Assembly (NCBI RefSeq): GCF_009742705.1
Contig: NZ_WPCU01000005.1
Coordinates: forward strand, 363,370 to 427,369
DNA length: 64,000 nucleotides
Direction of reading: 5' to 3'
Origin: Auraticoccus cholistanensis
GTDB taxonomy: Bacteria > Actinomycetota > Actinomycetes > Propionibacteriales > Propionibacteriaceae
Below, piece after piece: positions 33,084-43,501 of this stretch (position 1 is the first letter of the stretch; the number at the start of each line of letters is the position of its first letter). The notes under the pieces were generated by a model. The model did no database searches. It was not told the origin of the DNA and was given only the letters and a program-made list of their open reading frames with translations. The translations under genes and the position numbers were made by a program.

Positions 33084-35141
33084 TCAGCCGAAGGCCACCG
33101 GGTCCACCTGCACCCGCAGCGCCCCCTCGTCCTTGCGGGCGCTCCGCACCGACACCGCCTGCTTGACCGCCCGCACCAGGGCCCCGGCCGCCCGCGGCGG
33201 GCACCGCAGCACCAGCCGGTGCCGTGGCGCCTCGTCGCGCAGGTCGGCGCCCTCGAGCTCGACCGGCCCCAGCAGCTCGACCTCCGGCAGCTCGTCGAGC
33301 TCCAGCAGGGCGACCAGCTGCTCCAGCGCGGCCGGGCCGCCCTCCACCGTGAGCATCCGCCAGGCCGGCATCAGCCGGGCCTCGGCCCGCTCGGCCAGCT
33401 CGCGCTCGGCGAAGGTGCCCGGGTCGAGCCGGACCAGCGCCTGCAGGGCCCGCGAGCCGCTGGGCCCGACGGCGATCACCGAGCCGCCCTCGGCCCCGGG
33501 CCGGACCAGCGCGGTGACGTTGAGCCAGCGGCGCAGCGCCTCCTCGGCGGCGCGCAGGTCGGGACGCGACAGCAGCAGCGAGGCGTCGAGCAGCACCGCC
33601 GCCGCGTAGCCGGTGGCGGCGCGGGGCTCCGCGCCGGGGGTGGCCACCACCAGCCCGGCCTCGGGCCCGACCTCGGTGCGGACCTGGCCGCCGCCGGAGG
33701 ACACCACCGGGGTCTGCGGGAACGCGCGGCCGAGCTCGTGGGCGGTGCGGGCGGCGCCGACGACCGGCGCCCGCCACCGTCCCGAGCCGCACTCGGGGCA
33801 GCGCCAGCCGCCCTGCAGCCGGCCGCACCAGCGGCAGCCCACCGGCTGCCCGGGGCCGGCGGCCTGCAGCGGTCCCGCGCAGGCCGAGCAGCGGGCGGGT
33901 TCGCGGCAGCGGGCGCAGACCAGGCCCTGCTGGTGCCCGGTGCGGGGCACCTGCACCAGCACCGGTCCCCGCGCCAGCCCGGCCCGGACCACCTCGAAGA
34001 CGTCGTGCGGCAGCCGGGCGGCGTGGGCGTGGGGGTCGCGCTCGAGCGCCCGGTCGGTGTCGGCGGCGACCCGCACCGCCGGCGACAGGTGGCGCTGGGC
34101 CCGACCCGGCAGCGCGACCGGACGCAGCCACTGCTCCTCCAGCCACAGCTGGGCCTCCGCGCTGCGGCCGTGGCCGGCGACCAGCACCGCGGCCCGGGTG
34201 CCCGTCCGAGGCACGGCACGGAGGGCGAGGACGTCGCGCGCGTGCGGGTAGGGGGCGCGGGGTTCGGCGTGCAGGTCGTCCCCGTCGTCCCAGATGGCCA
34301 CCAGGCCGACGTCGTGCACGGGGGCGAACGCGGCGGCCCGGGTGCCGATCACCACCCGCACCTCGCCGCGGGAGGCGGCCAGGAAGGCGCGGTAGCGGGC
34401 AGCGGGCCCGAGGTCGGCGGTCAGCCGGACGAAGCCGTCCGGGCCGAGCACCTCTCGGCAGGCCGCCTCGAGCAGCGCCAGGTCGTGCGCGTCGGGCACC
34501 ACCAGCACCGCACCCCGCCCCGACCGCAGGGCCGCGGCGGCGGCGTCGGCGAACCCGCGGGCCCAGGAGCCGGCGGCCCCCGCGGTGGGGGCCACCTGCC
34601 AGAACGCCCGCGGCACCTCGCCGCGGGCCACCGCGTCCAGCCACTCCCGGCCCCACGGGTAGGCGGCCAGCGGCGAGTCGGCGGGCTGCCAGCCGCTGAG
34701 GTCGAGCGGCACCCGCTCGCGACGGGCGGCCTTCTCGGTGGCGGCGTGGCGCGGCGGCACCGCGAGGCGGACCACGTCGGAGAACGTCCCGGCGCAGTGG
34801 TCGGCGACGGCGCGGACCAGCCGGGCCACGTCGGGACGCAGCACCGGCTCGGCGGAGACCACCTTCTCCAGCCGGGCAAGAGCCCGCTCGGAGTCGGTCC
34901 GGTCGGTGCGCTCCAGCACCAGGCCGTCGCGCAGCCGGCCGGCGAACCGCACCCGCACCCGCGCCCCGGGCACCGCGGTCGCGGCCATCGCCGGCGGCAC
35001 CTCGTAGTCGAAGGGGCGGTCCAGGTGCGGCAGCGCCACGTCGACGGCCACCCGGGCCACGTCCACCGGCTCGGGGGCCCGCGCGGGGCCGGCCGGGGCC
35101 GTGACGGCCGGGGCGGCGATCAGCGGCGTCTGGTCGGGCAC
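33084..35141 (-). CDS. priA: PriA-family primosomal protein without helicase motifs
   Basis: A 685-residue PriA homologue acting in replication restart. The N-terminal DNA-binding domain is clear (VDVALPHLDRPFDYEVPP, GARVRVRFAGRLRDGLVLER). Where Walker A should be, the sequence reads APTAGAAGSWARGFADAAAAAL with no GxGKT, and the DEAH box is replaced by IWDDGDDLH. The zinc-binding cysteines are kept in CxxC pairs (VCARCREPARCSAC, GCRWCG, RCPECGSG). This degenerate form is known across actinobacteria and is thought to lack helicase activity. GTG start at 35141. Confidence 0.9.
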   Translation of the reverse strand: MPDQTPLIAAPAVTAPAGPARAPEPVDVARVAVDVALPHLDRPFDYEVPPAMAATAVPGARVRVRFAGRLRDGLVLERTDRTDSERALARLEKVVSAEPVLRPDVARLVRAVADHCAGTFSDVVRLAVPPRHAATEKAARRERVPLDLSGWQPADSPLAAYPWGREWLDAVARGEVPRAFWQVAPTAGAAGSWARGFADAAAAALRSGRGAVLVVPDAHDLALLEAACREVLGPDGFVRLTADLGPAARYRAFLAASRGEVRVVIGTRAAAFAPVHDVGLVAIWDDGDDLHAEPRAPYPHARDVLALRAVPRTGTRAAVLVAGHGRSAEAQLWLEEQWLRPVALPGRAQRHLSPAVRVAADTDRALERDPHAHAARLPHDVFEVVRAGLARGPVLVQVPRTGHQQGLVCARCREPARCSACAGPLQAAGPGQPVGCRWCGRLQGGWRCPECGSGRWRAPVVGAARTAHELGRAFPQTPVVSSGGGQVRTEVGPEAGLVVATPGAEPRAATGYAAAVLLDASLLLSRPDLRAAEEALRRWLNVTALVRPGAEGGSVIAVGPSGSRALQALVRLDPGTFAERELAERAEARLMPAWRMLTVEGGPAALEQLVALLELDELPEVELLGPVELEGADLRDEAPRHRLVLRCPPRAAGALVRAVKQAVSVRSARKDEGALRVQVDPVAFG

Positions 35142-35191
35142 GCCCCGATGCTAGGGGTCGGCCCTGACGCCACGCCGCGTCGCCGGGGTGG

Positions 35192-35665
35192 TCAGGAGCT
35201 CTTCCGGGGTCGTCGCCGGGGCCGGACGACCAGCACGGGGCAGGGCGCCGAGTGCTGCACCCGGGTGGCGGTGCTGCCGAGCAGGATCGTCTCGCTCAGC
35301 CCGCGTCCGCCCGCCGCGAGCACGATGAGGTCGGCCTCGAGCTCGCCGGCCAGCTTGTTGATCTCGGCGGCGGCCGAGCCGCTGCGGATGCGGCGGTGCA
35401 CCGCCGGTCCCCAGCCCTCGAACTGCTCCATCACGACCGTGGTGGCGTCGTGGGCCTCCTGGCGGAAGCTCAGCGGCTCCTGGGTCTCCTTGGCCTTGCG
35501 GGCCAGCGGCCCGCCGAGGTCGTTGGCGAAGGAGACCGCGGCGAGCGGGCTGACCACGGCGACGACGGTGACGTCGTCGATGCGGCTCGGGTCCGCGATC
35601 CGCTTGAGCTCCTTGGCCGCCGCCAGGGACTGGCGGGATCCGTCGGTGGCGACGATGACGTGCAT
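35192..35665 (-). CDS. Universal stress protein (UspA family)
   Basis: A 157-residue single UspA domain. It starts HVIVATDGSRQSLAAAKEL and ends with the ATP-binding signature LAAGGRGLSETILLGSTATRVQHSAPCPVLVV (G-x2-G-x9-GST), placing it with the ATP-binding type. The start lies one base from the permease stop and its AGGAGG site overlaps that gene's end, so the pair is an operon. USP domains often accompany APC permeases and may regulate them. Confidence 0.92.
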   Translation of the reverse strand: MHVIVATDGSRQSLAAAKELKRIADPSRIDDVTVVAVVSPLAAVSFANDLGGPLARKAKETQEPLSFRQEAHDATTVVMEQFEGWGPAVHRRIRSGSAAAEINKLAGELEADLIVLAAGGRGLSETILLGSTATRVQHSAPCPVLVVRPRRRPRKSS

Positions 35666-35666
35666 C

Positions 35667-37079
35667 TCAGACCTCCTGGTCGGCTTCGTGGACGTCCAGC
35701 GGGTCGCGGCGTCGGGTCGAGGTCAGCCGGGCCACCAGGTAGAGGGCGAGCCCGAGGGCCAGCAGACCGGCGACCCACAGCAGCGAGGACGGGTCGTCCA
35801 CCACCACGTACACCAGCAGCACCGCGTTGGCCAGCAGCCCGAGGTACAGCAGCACGGTGTTCGCCCGGTAGGCCTCCCCCGTCTCGTCGTGGCCGCGGAG
35901 CTTCAGCGCCGAGACGATGACCAGCCCGTAGATGAAGAGCAGGAAGACCACGGTGACGGTGGCCAGCCGGTCGACCAGGTCGAGCTCGGGGTTGATCGAG
36001 AGCACCACCTGGCCGACGACGAGCAGCGTGGCCACCACGACACCGGAGAAGAGCAGACCGACCCAGGGGCTGCGGCGCACGAGGTGCAGGCGGGAGAAGA
36101 TCCGCGGCACCACGCCCTCGCGGGCCATCCCGTAGAGGATGCGGGACTCGGTCACCACCGCGACGAGGGTGGTGTTGGTGATGGCCACCATGGCGATGAT
36201 GGCGAACAGGATGATCATCATGCCCACCGGCAGCGGCAGGATGCCCGCCCGCACCGTCTCCAGCAGGGCGGCCTCCGAACCTCCGAGGACGTCGATGGGC
36301 ACCACCAGGGCGGCGCTCATGGCCACCAGCACGTAGATGCCGCCGGCGGCGACCATGCCGCCGATCAGCGCCCGCGGGAAGGTGACCGCCGGCCGGACGG
36401 TCTCCTCGGCCACGTTGGCGGCGTTCTCGAACCCGGTCATGGCGAAGAAGGCCAGCGCGACGCCGGCGACCAGGGCGAAGACCGGGTTGCCCTCGGCGGT
36501 GAAGTCGGTGAGCACGCCCCAGCTGGCGTCGCCGCGGGCCACGTGCACGATGCCGATGACCAGCACCAGCGCCAGTCCGGCGACCTCGACGAGGGTCATC
36601 ACCAGGTTGGCCACCACCGACTCGGTGATGCCGATGAAGTTGACGAGGCAGAGCAGGACGACGAAGAGCAGGGCGATCAGCAGCGGCGGCGGCAGCGGCA
36701 CCACCTGGCTGAAGTAGCGGGCGAACCCGGTGGCCAGCGAGCCCGCCGCGGCGAAGCTGGCGCTGAGCATGCAGATGGTGACCAGGAACGTCAGCATGGG
36801 CTTGCGGAAGGCCCGGTGGACGTAGAGCGAGGCGCCGGCGGCCTGCGGGTACTTGGTGACCAGCTCGGCGTAGGCCATGCCGGTGATGGTGGCCACGGTG
36901 ACGCCGGCGGCGAAGGCCAGCCAGAAGGCGCCGCCCACCGCGGCGGCGACCGCCCCGATGAGCACGTAGATGCCCGAGCCCAGCACGTCGCCGAGCACGT
37001 AGAAGAAGAGCAGCCGTCCGGTGATCGTGCGCTTGAGCTCGGTGTCGGACGTGTCTGCGGTGGAGCTGGCCGCCGTCAT
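35667..37079 (-). CDS. APC-family amino acid permease
   Basis: A 470-residue transporter with about twelve membrane segments. The first helix carries the APC substrate signature VLGDVLGSGIYVLIG, and FFAMTGFENAANVAEET corresponds to helix 6. Helices run to about residue 450. Likely cargo is an amino acid or related amine taken up with protons; the exact substrate cannot be read. The ATG at 37079 has an AGGAGG site. Its neighbour downstream is a coupled universal stress protein. Confidence 0.87.
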   Translation of the reverse strand: MTAASSTADTSDTELKRTITGRLLFFYVLGDVLGSGIYVLIGAVAAAVGGAFWLAFAAGVTVATITGMAYAELVTKYPQAAGASLYVHRAFRKPMLTFLVTICMLSASFAAAGSLATGFARYFSQVVPLPPPLLIALLFVVLLCLVNFIGITESVVANLVMTLVEVAGLALVLVIGIVHVARGDASWGVLTDFTAEGNPVFALVAGVALAFFAMTGFENAANVAEETVRPAVTFPRALIGGMVAAGGIYVLVAMSAALVVPIDVLGGSEAALLETVRAGILPLPVGMMIILFAIIAMVAITNTTLVAVVTESRILYGMAREGVVPRIFSRLHLVRRSPWVGLLFSGVVVATLLVVGQVVLSINPELDLVDRLATVTVVFLLFIYGLVIVSALKLRGHDETGEAYRANTVLLYLGLLANAVLLVYVVVDDPSSLLWVAGLLALGLALYLVARLTSTRRRDPLDVHEADQEV

Positions 37080-37207
37080 CACTGCACCTCCTGTGGAGTC
37101 CTGGCCTGCCAGGCCCCGGCACGGACCGGTGCTGGACGTCCGGCGCTCGAGCCCCGCCGGACGCACGGCCGCCCGCGACGGCCGTCGGCGGAGGGACGAC
37201 TACCCCG

Positions 37208-37648
37208 TCACCGCGGGGTCACACCGGCCGTCCGCCGCGAGCGGGCCGCGACCGCCCCGGCCAGCGCGGCGACCAGGGCGGCCAGGGCGAGCCCCGCCAG
37301 GTCGGCCAGCAGGTCCAGCGGGTCGCCGGTGCGCCCGGTGGGGAGCAGGTGCTGCAGCAGCTCCGACAGCGGTGCCCAGGCGAGCAGCACGAGGAGCACC
37401 GTCGTGCGGGGCAGCGTGGAGAGCCACCCCAGCAGCCCGAGGACGAGGAACAGCCCGGCGTGCAGCACCTTGTCGCTCACCGGCAGCGGCGTGCCACCCG
37501 CGGACGGCCGCAGCAGCAGCCAGGCGCTGCCGGCGAGTGCGACCCAGAACACCGCCCGGGCCAGCAGCCGGGCGGCGGGGCGGGCGCCGGTGGCGTCCGC
37601 CGCGGGGACGGGCTCAGCCCTTGACGGCCGCGGCGAGGGCGTCGGCAC
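37208..37648 (-). CDS. VanZ-like membrane protein
   Basis: A 146-residue protein with about four hydrophobic segments. The region [19 protein letters not shown] and the later [26 protein letters not shown] match VanZ-like proteins, where an acidic D/E and HxxxF pattern is conserved. The role is unknown; VanZ itself affects glycopeptide resistance. The GTG at 37648 lies inside the 3' end of metK (35-base overlap), and no better start was found downstream. Confidence 0.72.
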   Translation of the reverse strand: MPTPSPRPSRAEPVPAADATGARPAARLLARAVFWVALAGSAWLLLRPSAGGTPLPVSDKVLHAGLFLVLGLLGWLSTLPRTTVLLVLLAWAPLSELLQHLLPTGRTGDPLDLLADLAGLALAALVAALAGAVAARSRRTAGVTPR

Positions 37649-38804
37649 GGTCGGTCCGCTCCCATGTCATGGTGGGCAGCTCGCGGCCGAAGTGGCCGTA
37701 GGAGGCGGTCGGGGCGTAGATCGGGCGCAGCAGGTCCAGGGCGTCGATGATCGCCGCCGGCCGCAGGTCGAACACCTCGAGCACGGCGTCCTGGATCTGC
37801 TCCAGCGGCACCTTCTCGGTGTCGAAGCAGTCGACGTAGAAACCGACCGGGTGGGCGCGGCCGATGGCGTAGGCCACCTGCACCTCGCAGCGCTCCGCGA
37901 GCCCGGACGCCACCACGTTCTTGGCCACCCAGCGCATCGCGTAGGCGGCGGAGCGGTCGACCTTGGAGGGGTCCTTGCCGGAGAAGGCCCCGCCGCCGTG
38001 CCGGGCGGCGCCGCCGTAGGTGTCGACGATGACCTTGCGCCCGGTGAGGCCGGCGTCGCCCATCGGCCCGCCGATGACGAACTGCCCGGTGGGGTTCACG
38101 AAGAGCTGGTAGTCGTGGTGGCCCAGGTCGTAGGCGTCCAGCACCGGCTCGACGACGTGGTTGCGCGCGTCGGGGGTGAGCAGGTTCTCCAGGTCGATGT
38201 CGGCGGCGTGCTGGGCCGACAGCACCACGGTGTCCAGCCGGACCGGGCGGCCGTCGACGTACTCCACGGTCACCTGGGTCTTGCCGTCGGGGCGCAGGTA
38301 GGGCATGGTGCCGTCCTTGCGGACCTCGGTGAGCCGCTCCGACAGCCGGTGCGCGAGGTCGATCGGCAGCGGCATCAGCGTCGGCGTCTCCGAGCAGGCG
38401 TAGCCGAACATCAGGCCCTGGTCGCCGGCGCCCTGGGCGTCGTAGCGGTCCTGGGCGGCGTCGCGGCGCTGCTCGTAGGAGGCGTCGACGCCCTGGGCGA
38501 TGTCGGGCGACTGCGACCCCAGGGAGATGCTGACCCCGCAGGAGGCGCCGTCGAAGCCCTTGCTGGAGGAGTCGTAGCCGATGCCCAGGATGGTGTCGCG
38601 GACGATGCCGCGGATGTCGGCGTAGCCCTCGGTGGTGACCTCGCCGGCGACCACCACGAGGCCGGTGGTGACCAGGGTCTCCACCGCGACCCGGCTGGCC
38701 GGGTCGGCGCCGAGCAGCTCGTCGAGGATGCGGTCGCTGATCTGGTCCGCGATCTTGTCCGGATGACCCTCGGTGACGGACTCGGAGGTGAAGAGGCGAG
38801 ACAT
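37614..38804 (-). CDS. metK: S-adenosylmethionine synthase
   Basis: A 396-residue MetK that makes SAM from methionine and ATP. The motifs [16 protein letters not shown], the active-site [12 protein letters not shown] and the P-loop-like [19 protein letters not shown] are intact. The ATG at 38804 has an AGGAG site. It follows coaBC by 84 bases in the conserved gmk-rpoZ-coaBC-metK-priA order. I see no SAM riboswitch in that gap. Confidence 0.97.
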   Translation of the reverse strand: MSRLFTSESVTEGHPDKIADQISDRILDELLGADPASRVAVETLVTTGLVVVAGEVTTEGYADIRGIVRDTILGIGYDSSSKGFDGASCGVSISLGSQSPDIAQGVDASYEQRRDAAQDRYDAQGAGDQGLMFGYACSETPTLMPLPIDLAHRLSERLTEVRKDGTMPYLRPDGKTQVTVEYVDGRPVRLDTVVLSAQHAADIDLENLLTPDARNHVVEPVLDAYDLGHHDYQLFVNPTGQFVIGGPMGDAGLTGRKVIVDTYGGAARHGGGAFSGKDPSKVDRSAAYAMRWVAKNVVASGLAERCEVQVAYAIGRAHPVGFYVDCFDTEKVPLEQIQDAVLEVFDLRPAAIIDALDLLRPIYAPTASYGHFGRELPTMTWERTDRADALAAAVKG

Positions 38805-38888
38805 CGACCGGGCTCCTGGCTGGGTGCGAGCGACGGGCTTCGGCGTCGCGGGACGGTGGTGGGCGCCGGGGTGACCGACCGCTCGAGA

Positions 38889-40109
38889 CTAGTCGGCGGC
38901 CCTGAGGGAGCGGACGGCGTCCAGGATGTGATGGGCGACCGCGCCCTTGGGACCCTCGTGCTCGGCGAGGCTGCCGTCGCGGCCGAGGACGGCGACCCGG
39001 TTGTCCGGCTGGCCGAAGACGGCGCCGCCGGTGACGTCGTTGACCACCAGCAGGTCGCAGCCCTTACGCGCCAGCTTCTGCCGGGCGACCTCGAGCCGGC
39101 GGTCACGGTCGGCCACGGTCTCGGCCGCGAAGCCGACGACCACCTGGCCGGGGTGGCGGGCGGCCGACACCGCGGCCAGCACGTCGGTGGTCTGGCGCAG
39201 CTGCAGGGTCAGCCCCTCCTCGCCGCTCTTCTTGAGCTTGTCGCTGCTGTGCTGCGCCGGGGTGAAGTCGGCCACGGCGGCGGCCATCACCACCACGTCG
39301 GCGGTGGGCGCGAGGTCCAGCACGCGCTCGGCGAGGTCGGCGGTGCTGCTGACCCGGTGCAGCTGCACCGAGGAGGGCGGGGCCACCTCGAGGTGGGCGG
39401 CGACCAGGTGGACCTCGGCCCCGCGGAGGGCGGCGGCGCGGGCCACCGCCACGCCCATGCGTCCGGAGGAGGCGTTGCCGAGGAAGCGGACCGGGTCCAG
39501 GGCCTCGCGGGTGCCGCCGGCGCTGACCACCACGCGGCAGCCGGCGAGGTCGCGGCGGGCGGCGGAGGCGGCGGCGCCGGGTGCGGCCAGCAGGGCCTCG
39601 ACCTGGCTGTGGAGCTCTTCGGGCTCGGGCAGCCGGCCCGGCCCGGTGTCGGCGCCGGTCAGCCGGCCGGAGTCGGGGTCCATCACGACCACGCCGCGGC
39701 GCCGCAGCAGCGCCACGTTGTCGACGGTGGCCGGGTGCTGCCACATCTCGGTGTGCATGGCCGGGGCCATCAGCACCGGTGAGGTGGTGGTCAGCAGGAC
39801 GTTGGTCAGCAGGTCGTCGGCGCGGCCGGTGGCCGCCCGGGACAGCAGGTCGGCGGTGGCGGGGGCGACGACGACGAGGTCGGCGGCCCGGCCCAGCCGG
39901 ACGTGGGGCACCTCCTCGGAGCCGGTCCACACGTCGGTGCTGACCGGACGTCCCGAGAGCGCCTGCCAGGTGTCGAGGCCGACGAAGTGCAGGGCGTTGC
40001 GGGTGGGCACGACGGTGACGCCGTGGCCGGCCTCGCGCAGCAGCCGCAGCAGCAGGCAGGCCTTGTAGGCGGCGATGCCGCCGGAGACGCCGAGCACGAC
40101 CTCAGCCAC
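38889..40109 (-). CDS. coaBC: Bifunctional phosphopantothenoylcysteine decarboxylase/synthetase
   Basis: A 406-residue fused enzyme for two steps of coenzyme A synthesis. The N-terminal CoaC flavoprotein half has GVSGGIAAYKACLLLR, the PAMHTEMW catalytic region and the LLTNVLL segment. The C-terminal CoaB half begins near residue 190 (RVVVSAGGTREALDPVRFLGNASSGRMG) and includes the conserved AAVADFTP and KLKKS Lys. GTG start at 40109. It sits 56 bases after rpoZ. Confidence 0.95.
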   Translation of the reverse strand: MAEVVLGVSGGIAAYKACLLLRLLREAGHGVTVVPTRNALHFVGLDTWQALSGRPVSTDVWTGSEEVPHVRLGRAADLVVVAPATADLLSRAATGRADDLLTNVLLTTTSPVLMAPAMHTEMWQHPATVDNVALLRRRGVVVMDPDSGRLTGADTGPGRLPEPEELHSQVEALLAAPGAAASAARRDLAGCRVVVSAGGTREALDPVRFLGNASSGRMGVAVARAAALRGAEVHLVAAHLEVAPPSSVQLHRVSSTADLAERVLDLAPTADVVVMAAAVADFTPAQHSSDKLKKSGEEGLTLQLRQTTDVLAAVSAARHPGQVVVGFAAETVADRDRRLEVARQKLARKGCDLLVVNDVTGGAVFGQPDNRVAVLGRDGSLAEHEGPKGAVAHHILDAVRSLRAAD

Positions 40110-40165
40110 GGGTCACCATGCGGGGGCTCGCGGTCCGGAGGTCGTGCTCGGGGAGGCGGTGCGGC

Positions 40166-40489
40166 TCAGGCGATGCCGGGGTCGTCGCCGAAACCGAAGT
40201 CGGTCTCGTCGGCGTCGGCCTGCGGCTGCGCGTCGGGGTCGATCGGCGTCATCTCGAGGACGCCGGCGTTCACCTCGCGCAGCGCGATCGACAGCGGCTT
40301 CTCCTGCGCGCCGGTCTCGACCAGCGGGCCGACGCTCTCCAGCAGGCCGTCGCCGAGCTGGGAGTAGTAGGCGTTGATCTGGCGGGCGCGCTTGGCGGCG
40401 AACAGCACCAGCTGGTACTTGGAGTCGACCCGGGTGAGGAGCTCGTCGATCGGCGGGTTGGTGATTCCCTCGGGAGTGTTGACGCTCAA
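40166..40489 (-). CDS. rpoZ: RNA polymerase omega subunit, TTG start
   Basis: A 107-residue omega subunit that helps fold the beta-prime subunit. Core segment: [34 protein letters not shown], typical of the family. The start is the rare codon TTG at 40489, overlapping the gmk stop as TTGA, with AGAAGG upstream as ribosome site; no alternative ATG or GTG fits the known N-terminus. The C-terminal 40 residues are acidic and variable, as in relatives. Confidence 0.94.
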   Translation of the reverse strand: MSVNTPEGITNPPIDELLTRVDSKYQLVLFAAKRARQINAYYSQLGDGLLESVGPLVETGAQEKPLSIALREVNAGVLEMTPIDPDAQPQADADETDFGFGDDPGIA

Positions 40490-41112
40490 GTCAGACCTTC
40501 TCTGGTGGTGGTGGCAGACCCGCCCATGTTACCCACCGACAGCAGGGCGACCAAGTCCCGCACGGCCTGGTCGACCTCGTGGTTGACCACCACGGCGTCG
40601 AACTCGGCGGCCGAGGCGAGCTCCTCGCGGGCGGTGGCGAGCCGGCGCTCGCGCTCCTCCGGCGCCTCGGTCCCCCGGCCCACGAGCCGCCGGACGAGCT
40701 CGTCCCAGCTGGGCGGGGCGAGGAAGACGAACTGGGCGTGCGGCCAGCTGGCACGGACCTGACGCGCCCCCTGCAGGTCGATCTCGAGCACCACCCGCCG
40801 ACCGGCGGCCACCGCGGCCTCGACGGGCGCCCGCGGGGTGCCGTAGCGGTGCACCCCGTGCACGACGGCCCACTCCAGCAGCCCGCCGGCGGCCTGCAGC
40901 TCGTCGAACTCCTCGGCGGAGACGAAGTGGTAGTGGACCCCGTCGACCTCGCCGGGACGCGGCGGCCGCGTGGTGGCCGAGACCGACACCATCACCTCCG
41001 GGTGCTCCTGGCGGAGCCGGGACACCACGGTGCCCTTGCCCACGGCCGTCGGGCCGGAGACGACGGTCAGCCCGCCCGGCAGGTCGTCCGGGTGGGGCGA
41101 GGAGCCGCTCAC
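40486..41112 (-). CDS. gmk: Guanylate kinase
   Basis: A 208-residue kinase converting GMP to GDP. The P-loop [12 protein letters not shown] lies at residues 20-31. [28 protein letters not shown] covers the GMP-binding region, and [21 protein letters not shown] the lid. GTG start shares GTGA with the mihF stop, and its own stop overlaps rpoZ, forming a tightly coupled mihF-gmk-rpoZ run. Confidence 0.96.
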   Translation of the reverse strand: MSGSSPHPDDLPGGLTVVSGPTAVGKGTVVSRLRQEHPEVMVSVSATTRPPRPGEVDGVHYHFVSAEEFDELQAAGGLLEWAVVHGVHRYGTPRAPVEAAVAAGRRVVLEIDLQGARQVRASWPHAQFVFLAPPSWDELVRRLVGRGTEAPEERERRLATAREELASAAEFDAVVVNHEVDQAVRDLVALLSVGNMGGSATTTREGLT

Positions 41113-41420
41113 CCGAACTCCCGGACCAGGCTCTGGGTCTGGTGGTGGCCGAGTCCGCGGAGCCTCCGGTTCGGGGCGATGTCGAGCCGTTCCATGATCG
41201 CCGCCGCCCGCTTGGTGCCCACCCGGGGCAGGCAGCGGAGCACGTCCACCACCTTGATGTGGGCCAGCACGTCGTCGGTCTCGGCCTGCTCCACCAGGGT
41301 GGACAGCGTCCAGTCGCCGGTGCGCAACCGGGACTTGGCCTCGGCACGACGGCCGCGGGCGGCCACGGCGGCCGCACGGGCCTGCTGCAGCTGCTCCTCG
41401 CTCAGCCGGGGGATGCTCAC
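41109..41420 (-). CDS. mihF: Actinobacterial integration host factor
   Basis: A 103-residue DNA-binding protein unrelated to enteric IHF but named after it. It compacts the nucleoid and aids site-specific integration. The sequence is characteristic: an N-terminal basic helix rich in Ala and Arg ([22 protein letters not shown]), then [12 protein letters not shown], and the H2TH-like DNA-binding part [34 protein letters not shown] start at 41420. It precedes gmk as in Mycobacterium and Streptomyces. Confidence 0.95.
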   Translation of the reverse strand: MSIPRLSEEQLQQARAAAVAARGRRAEAKSRLRTGDWTLSTLVEQAETDDVLAHIKVVDVLRCLPRVGTKRAAAIMERLDIAPNRRLRGLGHHQTQSLVREFG

Positions 41421-41457
41421 GGGTGCTCGAAACCTCCTGTCGGTCGTGCGCCCGACC

Positions 41458-42357
41458 CTAGCGCGACCCGGCGGGGCCGCCGCCGAGCACGCCGGCCTCC
41501 GACAGCAGGTCCGTGACCGCCCGCCGCAGCGCGGCCGCGTCGGGCCCGGCCGCCAGCACGCCGCGCGAGCTCGTGGGCAGCAGCAGGTCGGCGCGGGCGA
41601 AGGAGCGGGCGAGGTCGGCCAGGGTGGCTCCCTGGGCGCCCACACCGGGCACCAGCACCGAGCCGTTGAAGGAGCTGAGGTCGAGGTCGCCCTGGCCGTG
41701 GGTGCCCCCGACGACCACCCCGACCGAGCCGAGCCCGGAGCCGCCGCCGGCGGCCAGCTCGGCGGCGTTCTGCTCGGCGGCGGCGTCGCAGACCAGCTGG
41801 GCGACGGTGCGCCCGTCGGAGGAGGCCAGCTGCAGCCAGCCGCTGCCGGGGTTGCTGGTGCGGGCCAGCAGGTAGACGCCGCGTCCGCTGGCGCGGGCGG
41901 CGTCCAGGGCGGGGGCGACGGCGTCGAGGCCCAGGTAGGGGTTGACGGTGAGGGCGTCAGCGGCCAGCGGCGAGCCGTCGGTGAGGTAGGCCGCGGCGTA
42001 GCCGGCCATGGTGGAGCCGATGTCGCCGCGCTTGGCGTCCATCAGGGCCAGCGCCCCGGTGGCGGCGATGTCGGCCAGCAGCCGCTCCAGCACGGCCACC
42101 CCGGCCGAGCCGAACCGCTCGTAGAGGGCCGACTGCGGCTTGAACACCGCGACCAGGTCCCCCAGCGCGGCCACGGTGGAGCGCATGCAGCGCTCGACCG
42201 AGGCCACGTCGTCGTCCAGCCCCCAGCCCGCCAGCACCTGCGGGTGCGGGTCGAGGCCGACGCAGAGCCGTCCCCGCTCGGCGGTGACGCGGGCCAGCCG
42301 GCTCCCCCAGCCGGCCCGGCCGCCGTCCGCGGTGGTGGTGGTCGTGTCGGTCGTCAT
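41458..42357 (-). CDS. pyrF: Orotidine-5'-phosphate decarboxylase (type 2)
   Basis: A 299-residue enzyme for the last step of UMP synthesis. Type 2 features: the N-terminal [16 protein letters not shown], the catalytic [20 protein letters not shown] with its Asp-Lys-Asp array and the phosphate-binding [13 protein letters not shown]. The ATG shares ATGA with the pyrD stop. A 37-base gap separates it from mihF. Confidence 0.95.
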   Translation of the reverse strand: MTTDTTTTTADGGRAGWGSRLARVTAERGRLCVGLDPHPQVLAGWGLDDDVASVERCMRSTVAALGDLVAVFKPQSALYERFGSAGVAVLERLLADIAATGALALMDAKRGDIGSTMAGYAAAYLTDGSPLAADALTVNPYLGLDAVAPALDAARASGRGVYLLARTSNPGSGWLQLASSDGRTVAQLVCDAAAEQNAAELAAGGGSGLGSVGVVVGGTHGQGDLDLSSFNGSVLVPGVGAQGATLADLARSFARADLLLPTSSRGVLAAGPDAAALRRAVTDLLSEAGVLGGGPAGSR

Positions 42358-43501
42358 GCTCGCCTCCCCAGCGATGGTGTGCCTGCCGGCGCCTGCCGCC
42401 GCGCGTGCCGGGCGGTGATCTCGGCGACCAGCCCGGGTCCGGCGTAGATGAAGCCGGTGTAGACCTGCACGAGCCGGGCGCCGGCGTCCAGCAGCGCGAG
42501 CGCGTCGTCGGCCGTCATGATGCCGCCCACCCCGATCACCGGCAGCGCCGAGCGGGAGCTGACCCGGGCGACGACCGCGCGGGCCCGGTCCCGCAGGGGC
42601 GCGCCGGAGAGGCCGCCGGGCTCGTCGACCAGGCGCTGGTCCAGCCCGACCAGGCCGTCGCGGGAGGTGGTGGTGTTGGTGGCGATGATCCCGGCCGCGC
42701 CGGCGTCCTCGCAGACCTCCAGGACCTCGTCGAGGGCCTCGTCTCCGAGGTCGGGGGCGAGCTTGACCAGCACCGGCACCGGGGCCGCGGCGTCGCCCGC
42801 CAGCGTGCGGGTCTCGGCCACCAGGGCGGTGACGAGCTCGCGGAGGTGGCCGCCGTCCTGCAGCCGGCGCAGCCCCGGGGTGTTGGGGCTGGAGACGTTG
42901 ACCGCGAGGTAGTCGGCGTGGGGGGCCAGCAGCCGCAGCGAGGTCAGGTAGTCCTCCACCGCCTCCGGCAGCGGGGTCACCTTGCTCTTGCCCAGCGAGA
43001 TCCCCACCGGCACCCCGGCGGCGCCGTTGCCGCGGCGGACGCCGGCCCGGGCCAGCCGGTCGGCGACCGCGGCGGCGCCGTCGTTGTTGAACCCCATCCG
43101 GTTGACCAGCCCGCCCGAGAGCGGCGCCCGGAACACCCGGGGCCGCGGGTTGCCCGGCTGCGGGTGCGCGGTGACGGTGCCGACCTCGACGTGGGAGAAC
43201 CCGAGCCCCTGCCAGGCGGTGACCGCCCGGGCGCCCTTGTCCATCCCGGCGGCCAGCCCGACCGGCCCGGGGAACCGGATGCCGGCGAGCTCCACCTCGG
43301 CGCCGTCGACGGCCGTCAGCCGCCGCAGCGCCCGGACCAGGTGGGGGTGGCGCCCCAGCTGCTCCAGCCGCTCCAGGGTGGCCTCGTGGACGGCCTCCGG
43401 GTCGCCGCCGGCGGCGGCGAAGAGCGCGGGCCGCAGCAGCCTGCGGTAGCCGGTGGACAGCACCGCCGGGCGGAGCCGGGCCACCGCAGACCCCCGGCCG
43501 G

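Noticed and set aside
38805-38888. Possible SAM riboswitch before metK
   Set aside because: The 84-base gap is too short and holds none of the conserved SAM-I/IV or SAM-II core sequences.
32016-39782. Very long plus-strand open frame (over 2500 codons)
   Set aside because: It is antisense to fmt, priA, the permease, metK and coaBC, and its translation is His/Gly/Arg/Val-rich low-complexity, typical of high-GC shadow frames.
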